From: Flaveria trinervia
Taxonomy: Eukaryota > Streptophyta > Magnoliopsida > Asterales > Asteraceae
DNA: 64,000 nucleotides
Assembly (NCBI GenBank): GCA_025506515.1
Contig: CM046456.1
Coordinates: forward strand, 12,484,524 to 12,548,523
Direction: 5' to 3'
Positions 45,501 through 56,391 of this stretch are shown here, one piece after another. Below the pieces are notes generated by a model. The model made no database searches. It saw only the letters and a list, made by a program, of their open reading frames with translations, and was not told where the DNA came from. Both the position numbers and the translations under genes were made by a program. Position 1 is the first letter of the stretch, and the number at the start of each line of letters is the position of its first letter.

Positions 45501-46675
45501 GCTCTCCCACGGGGTTGTTTTGGTTGATCGGAGCCTTACCCTTCAATTATGGACATTCATTTTGAAAGTGATTTTCGCCTCCATATTGATAACAGACTGG
45601 TTCGGGTTAGTGGGGGCTCTTATAATCTCAGGATATATGCTTCTTTCTTTTACAGTTATAACAGATTACCACTGTGCATTTACCTTGATGATATCTCTGA
45701 CAGGTACTGCACCATGGCTGACCCTCCATTTGTGGTTTTTTTTCTCGCGCTATTCCTAAGAAATTCCTGGTTGGTTGTCGGGTTATCCTTTTCTAAGGAT
45801 TTCCTCTAAACTTGCCTCCTGAGTTATTGTCACTCCATTTTCTTTTCTCTCCTATTTTTGGATTACTTAAAGATCCGTTCCTTATCATTTCATCAGTCAG
45901 ACTCCCTAATAGGATTACGACATCTTGGAAAGTTCTAGGCATGGCGGATTTCACTAGTACTCTTATTTATGGCACTAAACCCAAATATATCTACCTATCC
46001 TTTTTGCTTCCGGGGTTACTAAGTCTGGTAATAGTCTAGAGAGTTCATTGTATCTGTTAGTGTACTCTCGACGTGCTAGTCCCTTCATTTCTAGTGCTAA
46101 GAATTCAGTTTCCAATTTCTCTATCTCGTTATAGGGGCAATATATCTCAATTACTAAATTTCTGAATTCTTCCCAACTTAATCCATTCAAAATATGCATT
46201 CTTTTGTGTGCATCTCCATTTTCCACTAGGATTATGCCTCTCCCTTTAGTGAATGCGAGACAAATAGGGTTTTGTTATTGTTGGCACAGTTACTAATTTC
46301 TAAGTTTGATTCCATCTTGTCCAGCGTAGGGCTTGTACAGCTCCGCCTTTACCATCAAATTCTTGGGGTCTGCATGTCATAAAAGCCTTATAGGAGCATC
46401 CCTTTTCAGTTACAATTCCTTCTTCTTGTTGTTCCCTTACATCGACATCTTCTAGCATTTTGTTCCGTGTGTCGTAGCTCCAAAGTTCAATTTTTGTTGT
46501 AGTTGAGCTATCAACATAGGCATTGCAGTTTCTATTTGTTGGGTTACCAATTAAGAAATTATGTCGTTCTCACTTGTAGTGATGTTCACAGGAGTTTCTT
46601 CTCCGATTTTGGTTCTGGGTCGACCAACTTGCGCATCCTTCGTACGGGCTGAGTATCCCTTCTTGGCGGCATGAT
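45501..46675 (-). pseudogene. Element A gag
   Basis: The start is M-P-P-R-R at about 46671, followed (after a frameshift) by G-R-P-R-T-K. The core (45975-46226) has R-M-H-I-L-N-G-L-S-W-E-E-F, E-I-E-K-L-E-T-E-F-L-A-L-E-M, Y-T-N-R-Y-N-E-L-S-R-L and I-G-R-Y-I. A Lys/Asn-rich region follows. A zinc knuckle near 45550-45600 has its second Cys replaced by Tyr (C-Y-Q-Y-G-G-E-N-H). At least six stops or shifts are present. Confidence 0.78.
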
Positions 46676-46689
46676 TTTTCTATAGTTAA

Positions 46690-47299
46690 TTATAGTCGAT
46701 CTTAGAAAGTTAAAATTTAAAATTTTAGTAATATTTTATCTAACACATAACAGTCAATAATTTCAAACACAAAAATATAATTCATTAAGTTCTTATTTTC
46801 TAAGGATTTGACATGTTAGAATTTAGAAGGTAATTCTAATTTCCATAAAACCATTTCCATATCCTTGTAAAGATATTTTTCTTGAGTGCCTTCAATTCCT
46901 TGACATCCTTCTAGATTTTTCGGATTCCCTGTTGTATTTTCTTAAGCTTTTCAAGGGTCTGCTGAGCTGTCTTCTTTTGATCCACATCCAACTTTTGCCT
47001 TTTAGTTTCTTTTCTTTATCCTTGGAAGAATCAGAATTTTGTATTCCTCTGTCTTCATCTTGCTTAGCTAAAAATTTATCTTCATGTCGTATCTTTTTCC
47101 TGGGGGTCTTAATTGTATATCCCCCGACTGTTACTGGTGCATGTCGGGCATAAAATTTTGGTTTAAAGTTATTCTCAATTTCAATTTGAGGAATTTCCAT
47201 ATCTTGTTGGGGTTCTGGTTTAGGTGTTTTTTCATTAAAGTAGCTATAGTCTGAGCACTTAGAAGGGTCAGTCTCACTATGGTAATTATCTGAACTCAT
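46690..47299 (-). pseudogene. Element A leader ORF with coiled-coil part (unknown function)
   Basis: An ATG at 47299 opens a frame of 135 codons. It is Ser/Asp-rich, then Pro/Glu-rich, then has A-R-H-A-P-V-T-V-G-G-Y and a Lys/Asp-rich stretch. After a probable frameshift near 47000 the neighbouring frame gives a heptad-like helix: K-K-T-A-Q-Q-T-L-E-K-L-K-K-I-Q, then V-K-E-L-K-A-L-K-K. It lies between primer-binding site and gag, as in element D. I do not recognise a domain. Two frames and one TAG make it a pseudogene if it was ever a gene. Confidence 0.45.
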
Positions 47300-47531
47300 A
47301 GCTGCAAAAATTTCTTTATAATTTTTTTTGGCAAAACAGTTAGTTACATATTTTCATAAATATTCTATATGTCATATACTTTTAATGTATTATTTGAGAT
47401 ATGCATGTAATCATAGAATTCACAAATATTCATACCATGTATATATGTATTTTTCAGACATATTTTTATCATACTTTGAGCTCATGGTTATATTCTAGGT
47501 ATCTTATAGTACCAAATTCTCTATAACGAAT

Positions 47532-47544
47532 GGCTCTGATACCA
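47532..47544 (-). other. Element A primer-binding site
   Basis: GGCTCTGATACCA, the reverse complement of the initiator tRNA-Met-type site, is three bases from the LTR start at 47548. Confidence 0.88.
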
Positions 47545-47547
47545 ACC

Positions 47548-49913
47548 TGTCATTAACCGGCAGAAGCGTGAAATGTTTTGGATTTGAATCGCTTGTTCAG
47601 AACACATTGATCAAAAAGAATAAATAATTTAACACATTAGAACATAGCATAACATAATATATTATATAATCATAGAGAATTTAAAGTTAAGATTACAACA
47701 TATTATAAGTAGTCAAAATTTGACATAATAGTCATACTATAAACATAATATCTAACTGCTACATCTTCAGAGACGATGGAAATGAACGTCCACCAATACA
47801 TTGAGATCGTAGAGGTTAACAGTCAGATTCACACAAACTTTCCCCATGATTTCTCCCCATCTGTTATACACATCAAAAGAGAACATTATGCTATTAGACA
47901 TGATGATTTCTTGAAAAAGCATACTTAAGATAATCAACAAAGAGTTGGTGAGATCATAGATTTCATATCATATCAAAACATATGCATATTGATGCAAGAT
48001 AATTACAACCAAACCTGCTTATAAACAAATGATTTATATCTGACATAATATAAATCATAAATAAGATCATATAGCATCACAACACTCATCCTATTGGTGC
48101 AGGAAATAACTTTCTAAGTAGCGCTACTTATATTATCAGACTATTCCTCATCCGAATTAATGGTTGTATCATAATAACAGTAAAACATAATAATCTTATA
48201 CATATGCATCAATCTCAAAATAGTATGCTTCCCTCCCCCCCCCAAAAAAAAAACTTTATAAATACAAAATAGGGCTATGAGTCTCACCTTTTACTTAGTG
48301 AATTTCCTATAAAAACATTTACAAACAATTAATATTTCTTCAAAATTTCCAGCATCTTAGATAAAAATATCAATATAGTAGCTATACTCATTTTTATGTC
48401 ACAAAACTTTTACAGTAAGTATATACAAAAATCTAATAAATTATGTCAAAGTTTCATAAGTTAATTATTTACAGATTATTTTCTGGAAATTTTAGTATAT
48501 TCGAATAAATTGGATAAAATATTTACGAGTCTCTAAAACTAACCAAAATTTATTAGAAATTATATACCAATATATATACTATCCCATAATTTCCTGATAT
48601 GTTAAATCATGAAAGAAATACATTTAATAATTTTTAGCATTCAGACAATATTTAGCAAAAATAGCAAAACATATCTAAAAATTCTAAATTTCATACAAAT
48701 AGTTCCAACATAATTAAAATATATTGCATAAAGTTTTCATGATTTATCTCATACCTTATAGATTTTTCCCGATTTTTGAATTACAGATTCTTTTAAAATT
48801 TGTAATTTAAGCATAACTTCGAGTTAGGTTCTGAAAATTAATATATATGTCCCATAACATATAAGATTAATCATATAATTTTTCCAGCACTTCACCAGGT
48901 TCAACTCTTTTAGTTGGTTATTTTCTTTCAATTACTCAAATAATTTATATAAATTATTTTACCTATATTAACTGTACCAAAATTTATAGAATATTATTTT
49001 TTTAATATTCTAAACATGTTTACAATGTTTGTTCCCTACAATCATAGTCATTTAAATAATAATCTGATTTTAACCAGATTACACATCAATTTCAACCCTT
49101 ATTAGTAATCCTTTCATATAATTCATTAGTTGACAATATTTATTTATTCCATTCAGATTTATAAAACTTCTCTTACTGCTTTTGGTAATAATGAAGTGTT
49201 GTAAGATTCTTTTGAAGAACTTGAATGTTTAATCAAAAAAAGTTGGTTATATGTGCTTGTTATAACATATATATATTTAACAAATTTATTTAGCTATAGA
49301 TTTAGAGAATAAAACCCTAATTTTTACAGAAGGAGAGGATGAAAAGAGTTTGAAGATAGCTTCCACTTCTTGGTCTTGGTGTTCTTGATGATGGCTTGAT
49401 GATGATATTGATTGTGTGACTTGAGGACCGAGTATCTAGAGAGCAAAGGTAGAGGTGGCTAAAGACCCGAGAGTTTTTGGTGGAAGGAGATGGTGATACG
49501 GTTGATGTGGAGTCTCGGCCGAGAGGTAGAGATATAGTGGAGGTGGTCATTATGAGCTCTAGGTCTAGAGATGTGAGGTGGTCATTATAGGTAGTATTAG
49601 TCGGTCATTAGAGTGCTAGGTGGAGGTTTTAGATGGATGTTTGGTATCATATGGTGTCAACCAAAGGGATGGATGAGTCATGAGGTTCTTTAACTAGTGT
49701 TAAGACTTAAGGTTTAAGGTTTCATATTATTGGTATTATGTTTTTTGATGTCAACGTGGTATTATGGAGTTTGGTTGGGTTGTATCATGATTTATTGATG
49801 TATGTTTGGTGTCATAATATTGAGATATTTGAGTAATATAACGTTTGGTATCATGGATTTATGCGTAAGAATATATAACACGTAAATTTCATGCATGCAA
49901 GCATGCATACGTA

Positions 49914-49951
<38 letters not shown>

Positions 49952-49965
49952 ACACACACACACAC

Positions 49966-50009
<44 letters not shown>

Positions 50010-50114
50010 CAAACATGTAAAATTCATATAGGTTAGTCAATTATAGAGTAATATATATAAAGGTTTTATTAAAAAAGTAATAACTTATTTAACCTAAATT
50101 TTAAGGTTGTCACA
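47548..50114 (-). repeat. Element A 5' LTR
   Basis: It is 2567 bp, TGTCATTAACC to GGTTGTCACA. Its distal 1.69 kb aligns with 883-2549. It contains a C7/A9 run near 48234-48251 and a CA/TA microsatellite at 49917-50009 that is nearly absent from the other LTR. Confidence 0.88.
49917..50009. repeat. (CA)n-(TA)n microsatellite
   Basis: About 25 CA units with one CC break (near 49950) pass directly into about 20 TA units with one interruption. The 3' LTR of the same element has only ACACACATACATATG near 2430. Confidence 0.95.
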
Positions 50115-50779
50115 GCTAATAACGGAAGTGTGAGTAGACTTCTACCGTTTGTCACACTCGAGGATAAAATAGTCATTCTGTACAGGTATTTAGAGATTCA
50201 TTAAACAACACCGTATTGGTTTAGCACTTATTGATTCAGAATCTCTTAACTATTCAAACCTCTTACTTATTCAACATTTAAAGTTCAGATTCAACCAAGC
50301 AGCCCTAAGTCCTTATTCAACAACTAAGGATAAATATGCCTAACCAAAGTAATCATCCATATAACAATCCAAATAAGTAAGCAACCAAGTCTAATGTTGT
50401 ATATTGTCCATTATCAGTCTCCAGCAATTCCAGGTCATACATAAAATGTTATTACCTAAAAGGATATACTTGAAAATGTCAACATATGTTTGTGATTTCG
50501 CACGTAATATAACAACCTTTATTATATTCATGAGCTCAAAACCAAGTCTAATGACAATCACGCCCAATAAACATGAACAAGCATACAAGTAAGTAGATTA
50601 TATTCATCAAGGGTTTGACATGACAAAGTCAAATATAGCTAGGGTACATATAACAAGGGTAGGGGTGTCAACCAATTAGTATTAACAATAACTTTTTATG
50701 ACTCCATCCCAGAGTTAAATGGTTATGAAAAGACATGTGGATTAAAGTACAAGAACATAACCCATGCAAGACATCAAGA
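50115..50779. other. No gene seen
   Basis: This AT-rich flank of element A starts with GCTAA, the candidate target duplication. Short open frames exist on both strands but none resembles a protein family. Confidence 0.5.
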
Positions 50780-52345
50780 CCAAACTTATGATTCACATTG
50801 CACACATCAATCAAAAATAACAAAAAGTAGTTACAACCAAAGTACAAAAGGTTTAAAGCATGCATTCCCCCTAGAAAAAACATAAGAAAAGAGCCACGAA
50901 ACTCACCTTGATTTAGCAAAGCATAATGAACTTGAACAACCACAAGTAAACTATAAGCAATGTTTAACAGCCGGTTTTCTAATCATTCAAGTTAATTAGT
51001 CACTTTGTTGTAATCCGCTTAGTCAGTTCTTTATAACCAATCATGAATCTTAATTACCAAGATAAGCGACATGTCCAGTACCAATACTGTCTACTTTGGT
51101 AGCCGAACACTCTCTGGCACCTTCCCCACACGCTTTTAAAACATGTATGATAGGGAAGGTATCCTGCCGCATACAAGAAGGTTTTCATTCTCCATCCCAA
51201 CCCAAATGGAATGTTACATCTCCCTCACTAGTAGACCAGCTTCCTCACTAGCACACCGTCTCGGCCCTAACCCTGATATTTGTAATAGCCCAAGCATCAA
51301 ACCAGATATTTGTCTGCTTTTATAGTTGACAAACCCTTAGGTGCCCGCACCTTATGGTTTTAAAATGAAGCTGATAGGAATGGTATCCAACCTCATACAA
51401 GGAGGCTTTCGTTCTCCTTTCTAACCAATGTTGGATGTTATAAATGTTATGTCTTAAAGTCTTGAATGTCGACAAACGTTATTATTGTTAGATTATAGGT
51501 TTTGTAAAGATGCTATGATGTATTTGAATACATTTTATCTTCATGCATAAAGTTTACTTGTTTATGAGTTTAATAACACTAAACATCTTATGGTTAACCT
51601 CTAAGTACGCTTGTTAACTTCTTTATATCATTTAGATTATGGTCTTCAAAGTTTATGTTTTTACTTAAATATTAAACTTGTTTTGTTTTATGTTCATCAT
51701 TCTTGCATGATTTGTTGAAAGTCGAAACAACAACGAAATGAGGCGAATCTAGTGGGGTTTAAAAGCTATAAGTAAGTTGCAGTAGAAGATTCATCATAAT
51801 TGGATAAAAAATAAAAGAGGCATGACTTTTTAAACACAAATTATTTTCGAAATTTTAGATTTGACCTTTATTTTTGTATTAATTACTTGCGTGAGACCTG
51901 AGTTAGAAATTGTACTTATTAAACTTACTTTCAAACATTAGATTTGACTTTTTTAATATTTTATGACCGAATTATGACATGTTTATAATAACATTAACAT
52001 TCTGCTAGATTTCAATAACTTTTATATCTTAAACTTTGTTCACCCATAGTCCCCTCGTCTCACCAAAAATCTTTCAATAATATTATATCAAGTTCCTTTT
52101 GACTAATATAATTATCCAAATATAGCCCGCCATCAAAATCCTATATAATCATCAATCTACGAAAAAAAATATTTATTCTATCATTAAAAAACTTTAGAGA
52201 CTCGTGATCTTTTGTTGTTAAAATTGAGCTTGTTTTACATTTTTTTATATTAGGATTTATTAATCTCATGATTAATCATCAAGAATCATAACACAACAAG
52301 TCAAAACAACAAAAAAAACAAATAAAGAATCATTAAAACATATAC
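50780..52345 (+). repeat. Duplicated 1.5-kb segment, copy 1
   Basis: It aligns in direct orientation with 61810-63207. Shared landmarks are ATGATTCACATTG, TTAGTCACTTTGTTGTAATC, GTAATAGCCCAAG, ACTAAACATCTTATG and TTTAGAGACTCGTGATC. Divergence is substantial, with many indels. A TRIM element lies inside both copies, so it was there before duplication. No coding region is seen. Confidence 0.8.
51072..51442 (-). mobile_element. TRIM element, copy 1
   Basis: Two LTR-like repeats (51072-51218 and 51281-51442) share the pattern TTTTAAAA..GATAGG.A.GGTATCC..CATACAAG.AGG and GGAATGTTACA-type ends. They enclose only about 60 bases, with CCTCACTAGCACACCG and a decayed primer-binding site (CCCTGATATT). 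The right LTR begins TGTAATAGCCCAAG. I recognise this as the widespread eudicot TRIM whose LTR starts TGTAA-GGCCCAAG. No TIR or protein is present. Confidence 0.7.
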
Positions 52346-53875
52346 TAAGTGCTTACCACGAATTCATCGAAATAAAAGAATGAATCCAAACGACCGAACC
52401 TGAATTTTAGAACTTAGCGTTACTTGTGTTGAATCAAAAACACACTACAATGCCTTAATTTCTTGGAAAACTCTAGAAGATCACTAGATGATGATGATGA
52501 TGATGGTCGATGTGGGCCGGATTACAAGGAGTATTAGTTATTGGCAACAATTTTACTCTTTTGACAGTTAATTTTAAAATAGATGTAATATAAGATTAAC
52601 ATGAATGGGTGTTCCATAAGATTTGGAGTTGCAACCTTTTTTTGTTTTTATTGAAGTACTGAAATGTAATATACTAGTGTTTTCTTCCATGTTACGCGTG
52701 CGGGAGTTTGGTTGTTTTGTCCTGTATTACAAAATATAACTTTGTTGTTGTCGATTTGGCTTATTGAAAACCACAAAAATAATACCAATACAAAAGAAGT
52801 ATTCGACTTTAAATACGACTCCATTCTAAAAAAAATATCAACATATAAATCTAAAACGACATCACATTCCGTTGGATCAAACTCTATAAACACTTTGAGC
52901 TCTTCCACATATAAATCTAAAACGACATCACATTCCATTGGATCAAACTCTGTAAACATTTTGAGCTCTTCCTAAATGGATTTGTTTTTTACTTCAATAC
53001 CATAATCAAAATTGCTAAATTTCTAAAAGAAGGGATGATTTCATAGCTGAAAATTAAGTACCAGGTAGATCTTTACATGCTACATCATCTAGAAATAGAG
53101 TTACATCACAGAACTAAACAAACTCCAAAAAATGGAACATCAAAATTGCTTCACGAAATCAAGGAGACGAAACATTATAACAATAATTATTCAATATGCG
53201 TGACTATGTTATGTTAGTGATTTACTAGTTAGGTTTTTTGAGTGAGGTTGTAGAAGAAGAACACCAAACAAACTACCTAAACGAAATCGCAACAACAGGG
53301 ACCTAGTCGACCCACCTTTAAACACAATTATACAATTACCACCACCTTTAAATAAAAAAGGAATGTGCTGAATTTTATTTAATCTATGGATCTTCACGTT
53401 GTTTCTTACGCTTAAACACCCTCTCGGCCTCTTTTGCTTTTACGTCCTATCTTATTCACATTCAAAGCATTACATACAATCATTCAGTGTTGTGGCCGGG
53501 GGGCGTAGGCCCCCACTCAAAAATATATAAGGTTGGTAATTTTTTAATTATCCTAGGAAATGTTTAAAGGCACCCAAATGTTTTTTAAACTTTAAAGACA
53601 CCCAAGGTAGAAGTCAGTTCGTTAGGAGTTTTAAAGGCAAAAAACCAATATTTTTTGTTCATGCCTTCGAAACCGTAAAGTTCAGTTGGTTAAGATTTTG
53701 GAGTTGCTGAGTGGATATTTAAAACGGGCGAGTAGGCATTAAAGAATCCCTAGTGCTTTGTGAGTTTGGGTTTTCAAGGTTTACTTTTTTTATCTACTAT
53801 AATTTTTAAACTTGGAAGCTAGATTTGTTTCGATTAGGACTTTTTGTATTTCTTAATTTCGAGTTGCTTAATTGA
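52346..53875. other. AT-rich sequence, no gene
   Basis: It includes an ATGATG run near 52488-52505 and the tandem duplication at 52841-52972. A GGGGGGCGTAGGCCCCC inverted stretch is near 53498. Overlapping open frames at 52648-52975 only reflect the tandem duplication. No gene is supported. Confidence 0.5.
52841..52972. repeat. 66-bp tandem duplication, two units
   Basis: Units 52841-52906 and 52907-52972, both starting ACATATAAATCTAAAACGAC, differ at three positions. Both strands stay open across it because 66 is a multiple of three. Confidence 0.95.
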
Positions 53876-53883
53876 TTTATTAA
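53876..53883. repeat. Left flanking repeat of the MULE (TTTATTAA)
   Basis: This 8-mer abuts the left end GGGTTC; the identical 8-mer abuts the right end at 58163-58170. MULE target duplications are usually 9 bp, so one end base may have changed. Confidence 0.75.
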
Positions 53884-53958
53884 GGGTTCTAATAAAGAGA
53901 CACCCCTAATTATAAATCGACACCCACCTATATGTCGCGTATGGGTCCATACACGGTG
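53884..53958 (+). repeat. Left terminal inverted repeat of the MULE
   Basis: It pairs with 58083-58162. The outer 23 bases match loosely (GGG, then ACACCCC), and the inner GTCGCGTATGG-TCCAT matches almost perfectly. Confidence 0.7.
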
Positions 53959-54024
53959 TATAGGTCTGCCTCATAAATGTCAAACATTCCACGTCAAATC
54001 AGTGAGCCTATACGCCGCGTATAG

Positions 54025-54119
54025 GCCCATATGCGACGTATAAGCCCATATGCGGCGTATAAGCCCATATGCGGCGTATAAGCCCATATGCGGTGTATAA
54101 GCCCATATGCGGCGTATAG
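54025..54119 (+). repeat. Five tandem 19-bp units (GCCCATATGCGGCGTATAA)
   Basis: Units start at 54025, 54044, 54063, 54082 and 54101, with C-to-T or G-to-A changes at CpG sites. Each is half of the CCTATACGCCGCGTATGG palindrome found elsewhere in the element. Confidence 0.95.
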
Positions 54120-54147
54120 GCTTTTCAGAAGATAGAACTAGCGAAGT

Positions 54148-54244
54148 CAAATCAGTCATTCAGCGGGCCTATACGCCGTGTATGAACCCATACGCTGCGT
54201 ATGGGTCCATACGCGACGTATAGGCCCGCTGAATGACTGATTTG
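54148..54244. repeat. 97-nt inverted repeat in the MULE left end
   Basis: CAAATCAGTCATTCAGCGGG (54148-54167) pairs with its complement ending at 54244, and both sides continue through CCTATACG.CG.GTATG. A smaller palindrome sits between the arms. Arms are about 40 bases. Confidence 0.9.
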
Positions 54245-54340
54245 AATTCACCAGCTTTCTTTTTTGAAAAGTCTATACGCATCGAGGCGTATAGGCTTTA
54301 TTTTGAATTATATTGACGCGACTTAAGATTCTTTCGTTGA

Positions 54341-54348
54341 TATATAAA
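54341..54348 (+). promoter_or_regulatory. TATA box of the MULE gene
   Basis: TATATAAA just inside the left palindrome block, about 520 bases before the first likely ATG (54866). It is the best promoter candidate upstream of the FAR1-OTU gene; no start site can be fixed. Confidence 0.4.
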
Positions 54349-54527
54349 CGCACCGAATATCAAACGAATGCATTCATATTTCGTTTGTTACGAAGGAAAC
54401 GTTTGATCTTAATCGAAGGAAATTAGCGTTATGTGGTTCAACATTTTCTTCTGCCACATAATTACTCGGTAAACATTTGATTGTTATTTCATTAAGTATT
54501 TGCATACATATATACATATATTTGAAT

Positions 54528-54674
54528 TGCATACTTAAGAAATCATTTCAACTAACTCGGGTTCCATCAATGCTAGTCGGTTACGGTAAACTTAAATAAT
54601 TTTCAAGCTTTTTTATCATAACCGACTAGTATCGTGAAACCCAAGTTAGTTGAAATGATTATTAAGTAATCAAG
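54528..54674. repeat. Long hairpin in the MULE leader
   Basis: The left arm 54541-54589 (AATCATTTCAACTAACT..) pairs with 54614-54660 with a few mismatches and a loop near 54590-54613. Pairing extends outward through TACTTAA on both sides. Confidence 0.85.
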
Positions 54675-54865
54675 ACATTTATGTGTACGTAAGTACGTAT
54701 ATAAAAGAAATAAGAGTTATAGTTTTAAAGAAGAAAAAATTTTTTTGAAGAAATAGTTGAGCCATAAAACTCTATTTTCTTTAAAAAATCTCATTTGTCT
54801 TATAGAGCTGTCACGGAACGTATAGCACGGTTGAATTTGAAGTGACCCAAGATTCTTCGTTCGCT

Positions 54866-56194
54866 ATGTCGTTTTTGGATGGTAACTATTTGGTTGGTGA
54901 ATATTCAAGCGTTTCGTACGTGGCAGATAGTAATCAAGATGATTCGTACGTTCAATCTGCTTACGAAAAATGATTGCCAGATTTAAACCAACCTTATGTT
55001 CCCGATGATGAGTTCGAGTTTTTCCGAGAATCAAGTTACGACCCGCAACAAAGTAATATAAACTATCTCTCGAGTGATGAAAATCAAAACACGAAAGTAT
55101 CGTTTGAAACATGTCAAGAATTTATCACTCGATGAGCTAGTCTGTTGGGTTGTTAACAGGGGACGTGATAATGGTTACGTTATTATTACACAAAGATCAA
55201 AGAAAAAAGAAGGTCGGGTCGTAAAGGTGTGGCTTATCTGTGATCGTGGTGGTGAATACAAAAGTAAAGCAACAATTAGACGATCTGGTAGCAAAAAGAT
55301 TGGATGTCCTTTGAAATTAGTGGGGATATACGACAACAAACGTCGTTCGTGGAAATTAGAGGTGAGAAATGACGAACATAACCATGATCCCGCTCAACAT
55401 ATGGAGGGGCACCCATTTGTAAGAAGGTTTTCTCAGAACGAATACAATTTGGTGGAATAACTTACTAATCAGAACATGGAGCCTCGTAGCATCTTATCAG
55501 CTTTGAAAAAACAAAATCCAAAGACTTTTATACAACGTAGTCGTTCCATATCTTCTAAGGTGTCACAAAGTACTAATGACTTTTCATCGATTGTCGGAGA
55601 TCAGCAATTACACAATATAAACAGGTTAAAAAATTGGATTCCTTCAATCTTTCATCAGTATATTTCACGTATACGAGATGTTCGACCCGATGGTAATTGT
55701 GGTTTTCGATCTATAGCTTTAGGGTTGGGGTTTAATCAAAATAAGTGGATCTATGTGCGTCAACAACTTTTAGAGTAGTTGGACACATATAAATTGAATT
55801 ACAAAGAAGTTTTCGATACTTTGTACGCCGGACAGTATAATGAATTGCGTCACACATAGATTGGCAATGTGTGGAACCTGAGCCAGAAGAACATTGGATG
55901 ATAATGCCGTATACGGGAATAGTAATTGCTCAAAGGTTTGGTGTTATTATTCATCTATTAAGCAATAACCACTGTTAAACATTTTTTCCCTTATGGGCTG
56001 ATCCGAACAGTATGATGCCTCATCATGTCGTTTCGATTGTTCATGTCAACAATAATCATTTCGTCCACGTTAAATTAGATGGAGATTATCCGATGCCTAC
56101 ATTAAGTAATCTTTGGATTTTAACCGAAACGTACGTGCTGCAGAATGAGAGATTATGTATAGGAGTCGTATTTCGGAATACAACACAATAATAG
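54866..56194 (+). pseudogene. FAR1-type DNA-binding / OTU protease fusion, broken
   Basis: The likely ATG is 54866 (M-S-F-L-D-G), and an acidic Ser/Asp N-terminus follows. The FAR1 DNA-binding domain (55110-55440) has D-E-L-V-C-W-V, K-V-W-L-I-C-D-R-G-G-E-Y-K-S, I-G-C-P and the H-N-H of its WRKY-GCM1-like zinc site. After E-P-R-S-I-L-S-A-L-K, the spot where MULE transposases begin their core, an OTU domain starts instead: R-P-D-G-N-C-G-F-R-S-I-A at 55683-55718, with catalytic Cys at 55698-55700 and His in N-N-H-F-V-H-V at 56057-56059. OTU proteases cleave ubiquitin or ubiquitin-like chains. Stops lie at about 54968, 55458, 55776 and 55969, with frameshifts near 55128 and 55855. It is not functional as written. 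Confidence 0.75.
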
Positions 56195-56391
56195 AAGCTA
56201 ACCGAGATCCCCCAGCTTATATAAATTTATTTTAATTTAATACGTTTGTATTACATTTTATTATGTATTGTATTATATTTGGATTCTGACGTTGATATTA
56301 TTGTTCAACCTACCACATACTTTCAAAATCAAAAAAAATAAAAAAGGAAGCTATACGCAAGTCTTAAAATTTTTCGTTTTCTTATGCAAAT

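Larger units (their letters stand above)
883..50114 (-). mobile_element. Element A: outer Ty3/gypsy chromovirus (split by nested insertions)
   Basis: On the minus strand the order is LTR (47548-50114), primer-binding site complementary to initiator tRNA-Met, leader ORF, gag, protease, reverse transcriptase, RNase H, integrase, chromodomain-like tail, a polypurine tract and a second LTR (883-2549). Positions 2639-42372 are a nested insertion (element B). The 5-base flank right of the element is GCTAA (50115-50119); its partner lies beyond the window. The domain order and the GGGACGAAAT sequence just before the polypurine tract fit the Tekay/Del chromovirus group, which is my inference. All reading frames are decayed. 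Confidence 0.85.

Noticed and set aside
50668..50943. Membrane-protein-like minus-strand frame
   Set aside because: Hydrophobic composition arises from AT-rich sequence. The corresponding part of the duplicated segment at 61810 does not keep the frame open.
52648..52975. Overlapping frames of about 90-100 codons on both strands
   Set aside because: They are explained by the in-frame 66-bp tandem duplication, have no start context and no known domain.
54025..54119. CRISPR array
   Set aside because: The 19-bp units are directly abutting with no spacers, and the context is a plant transposon end.
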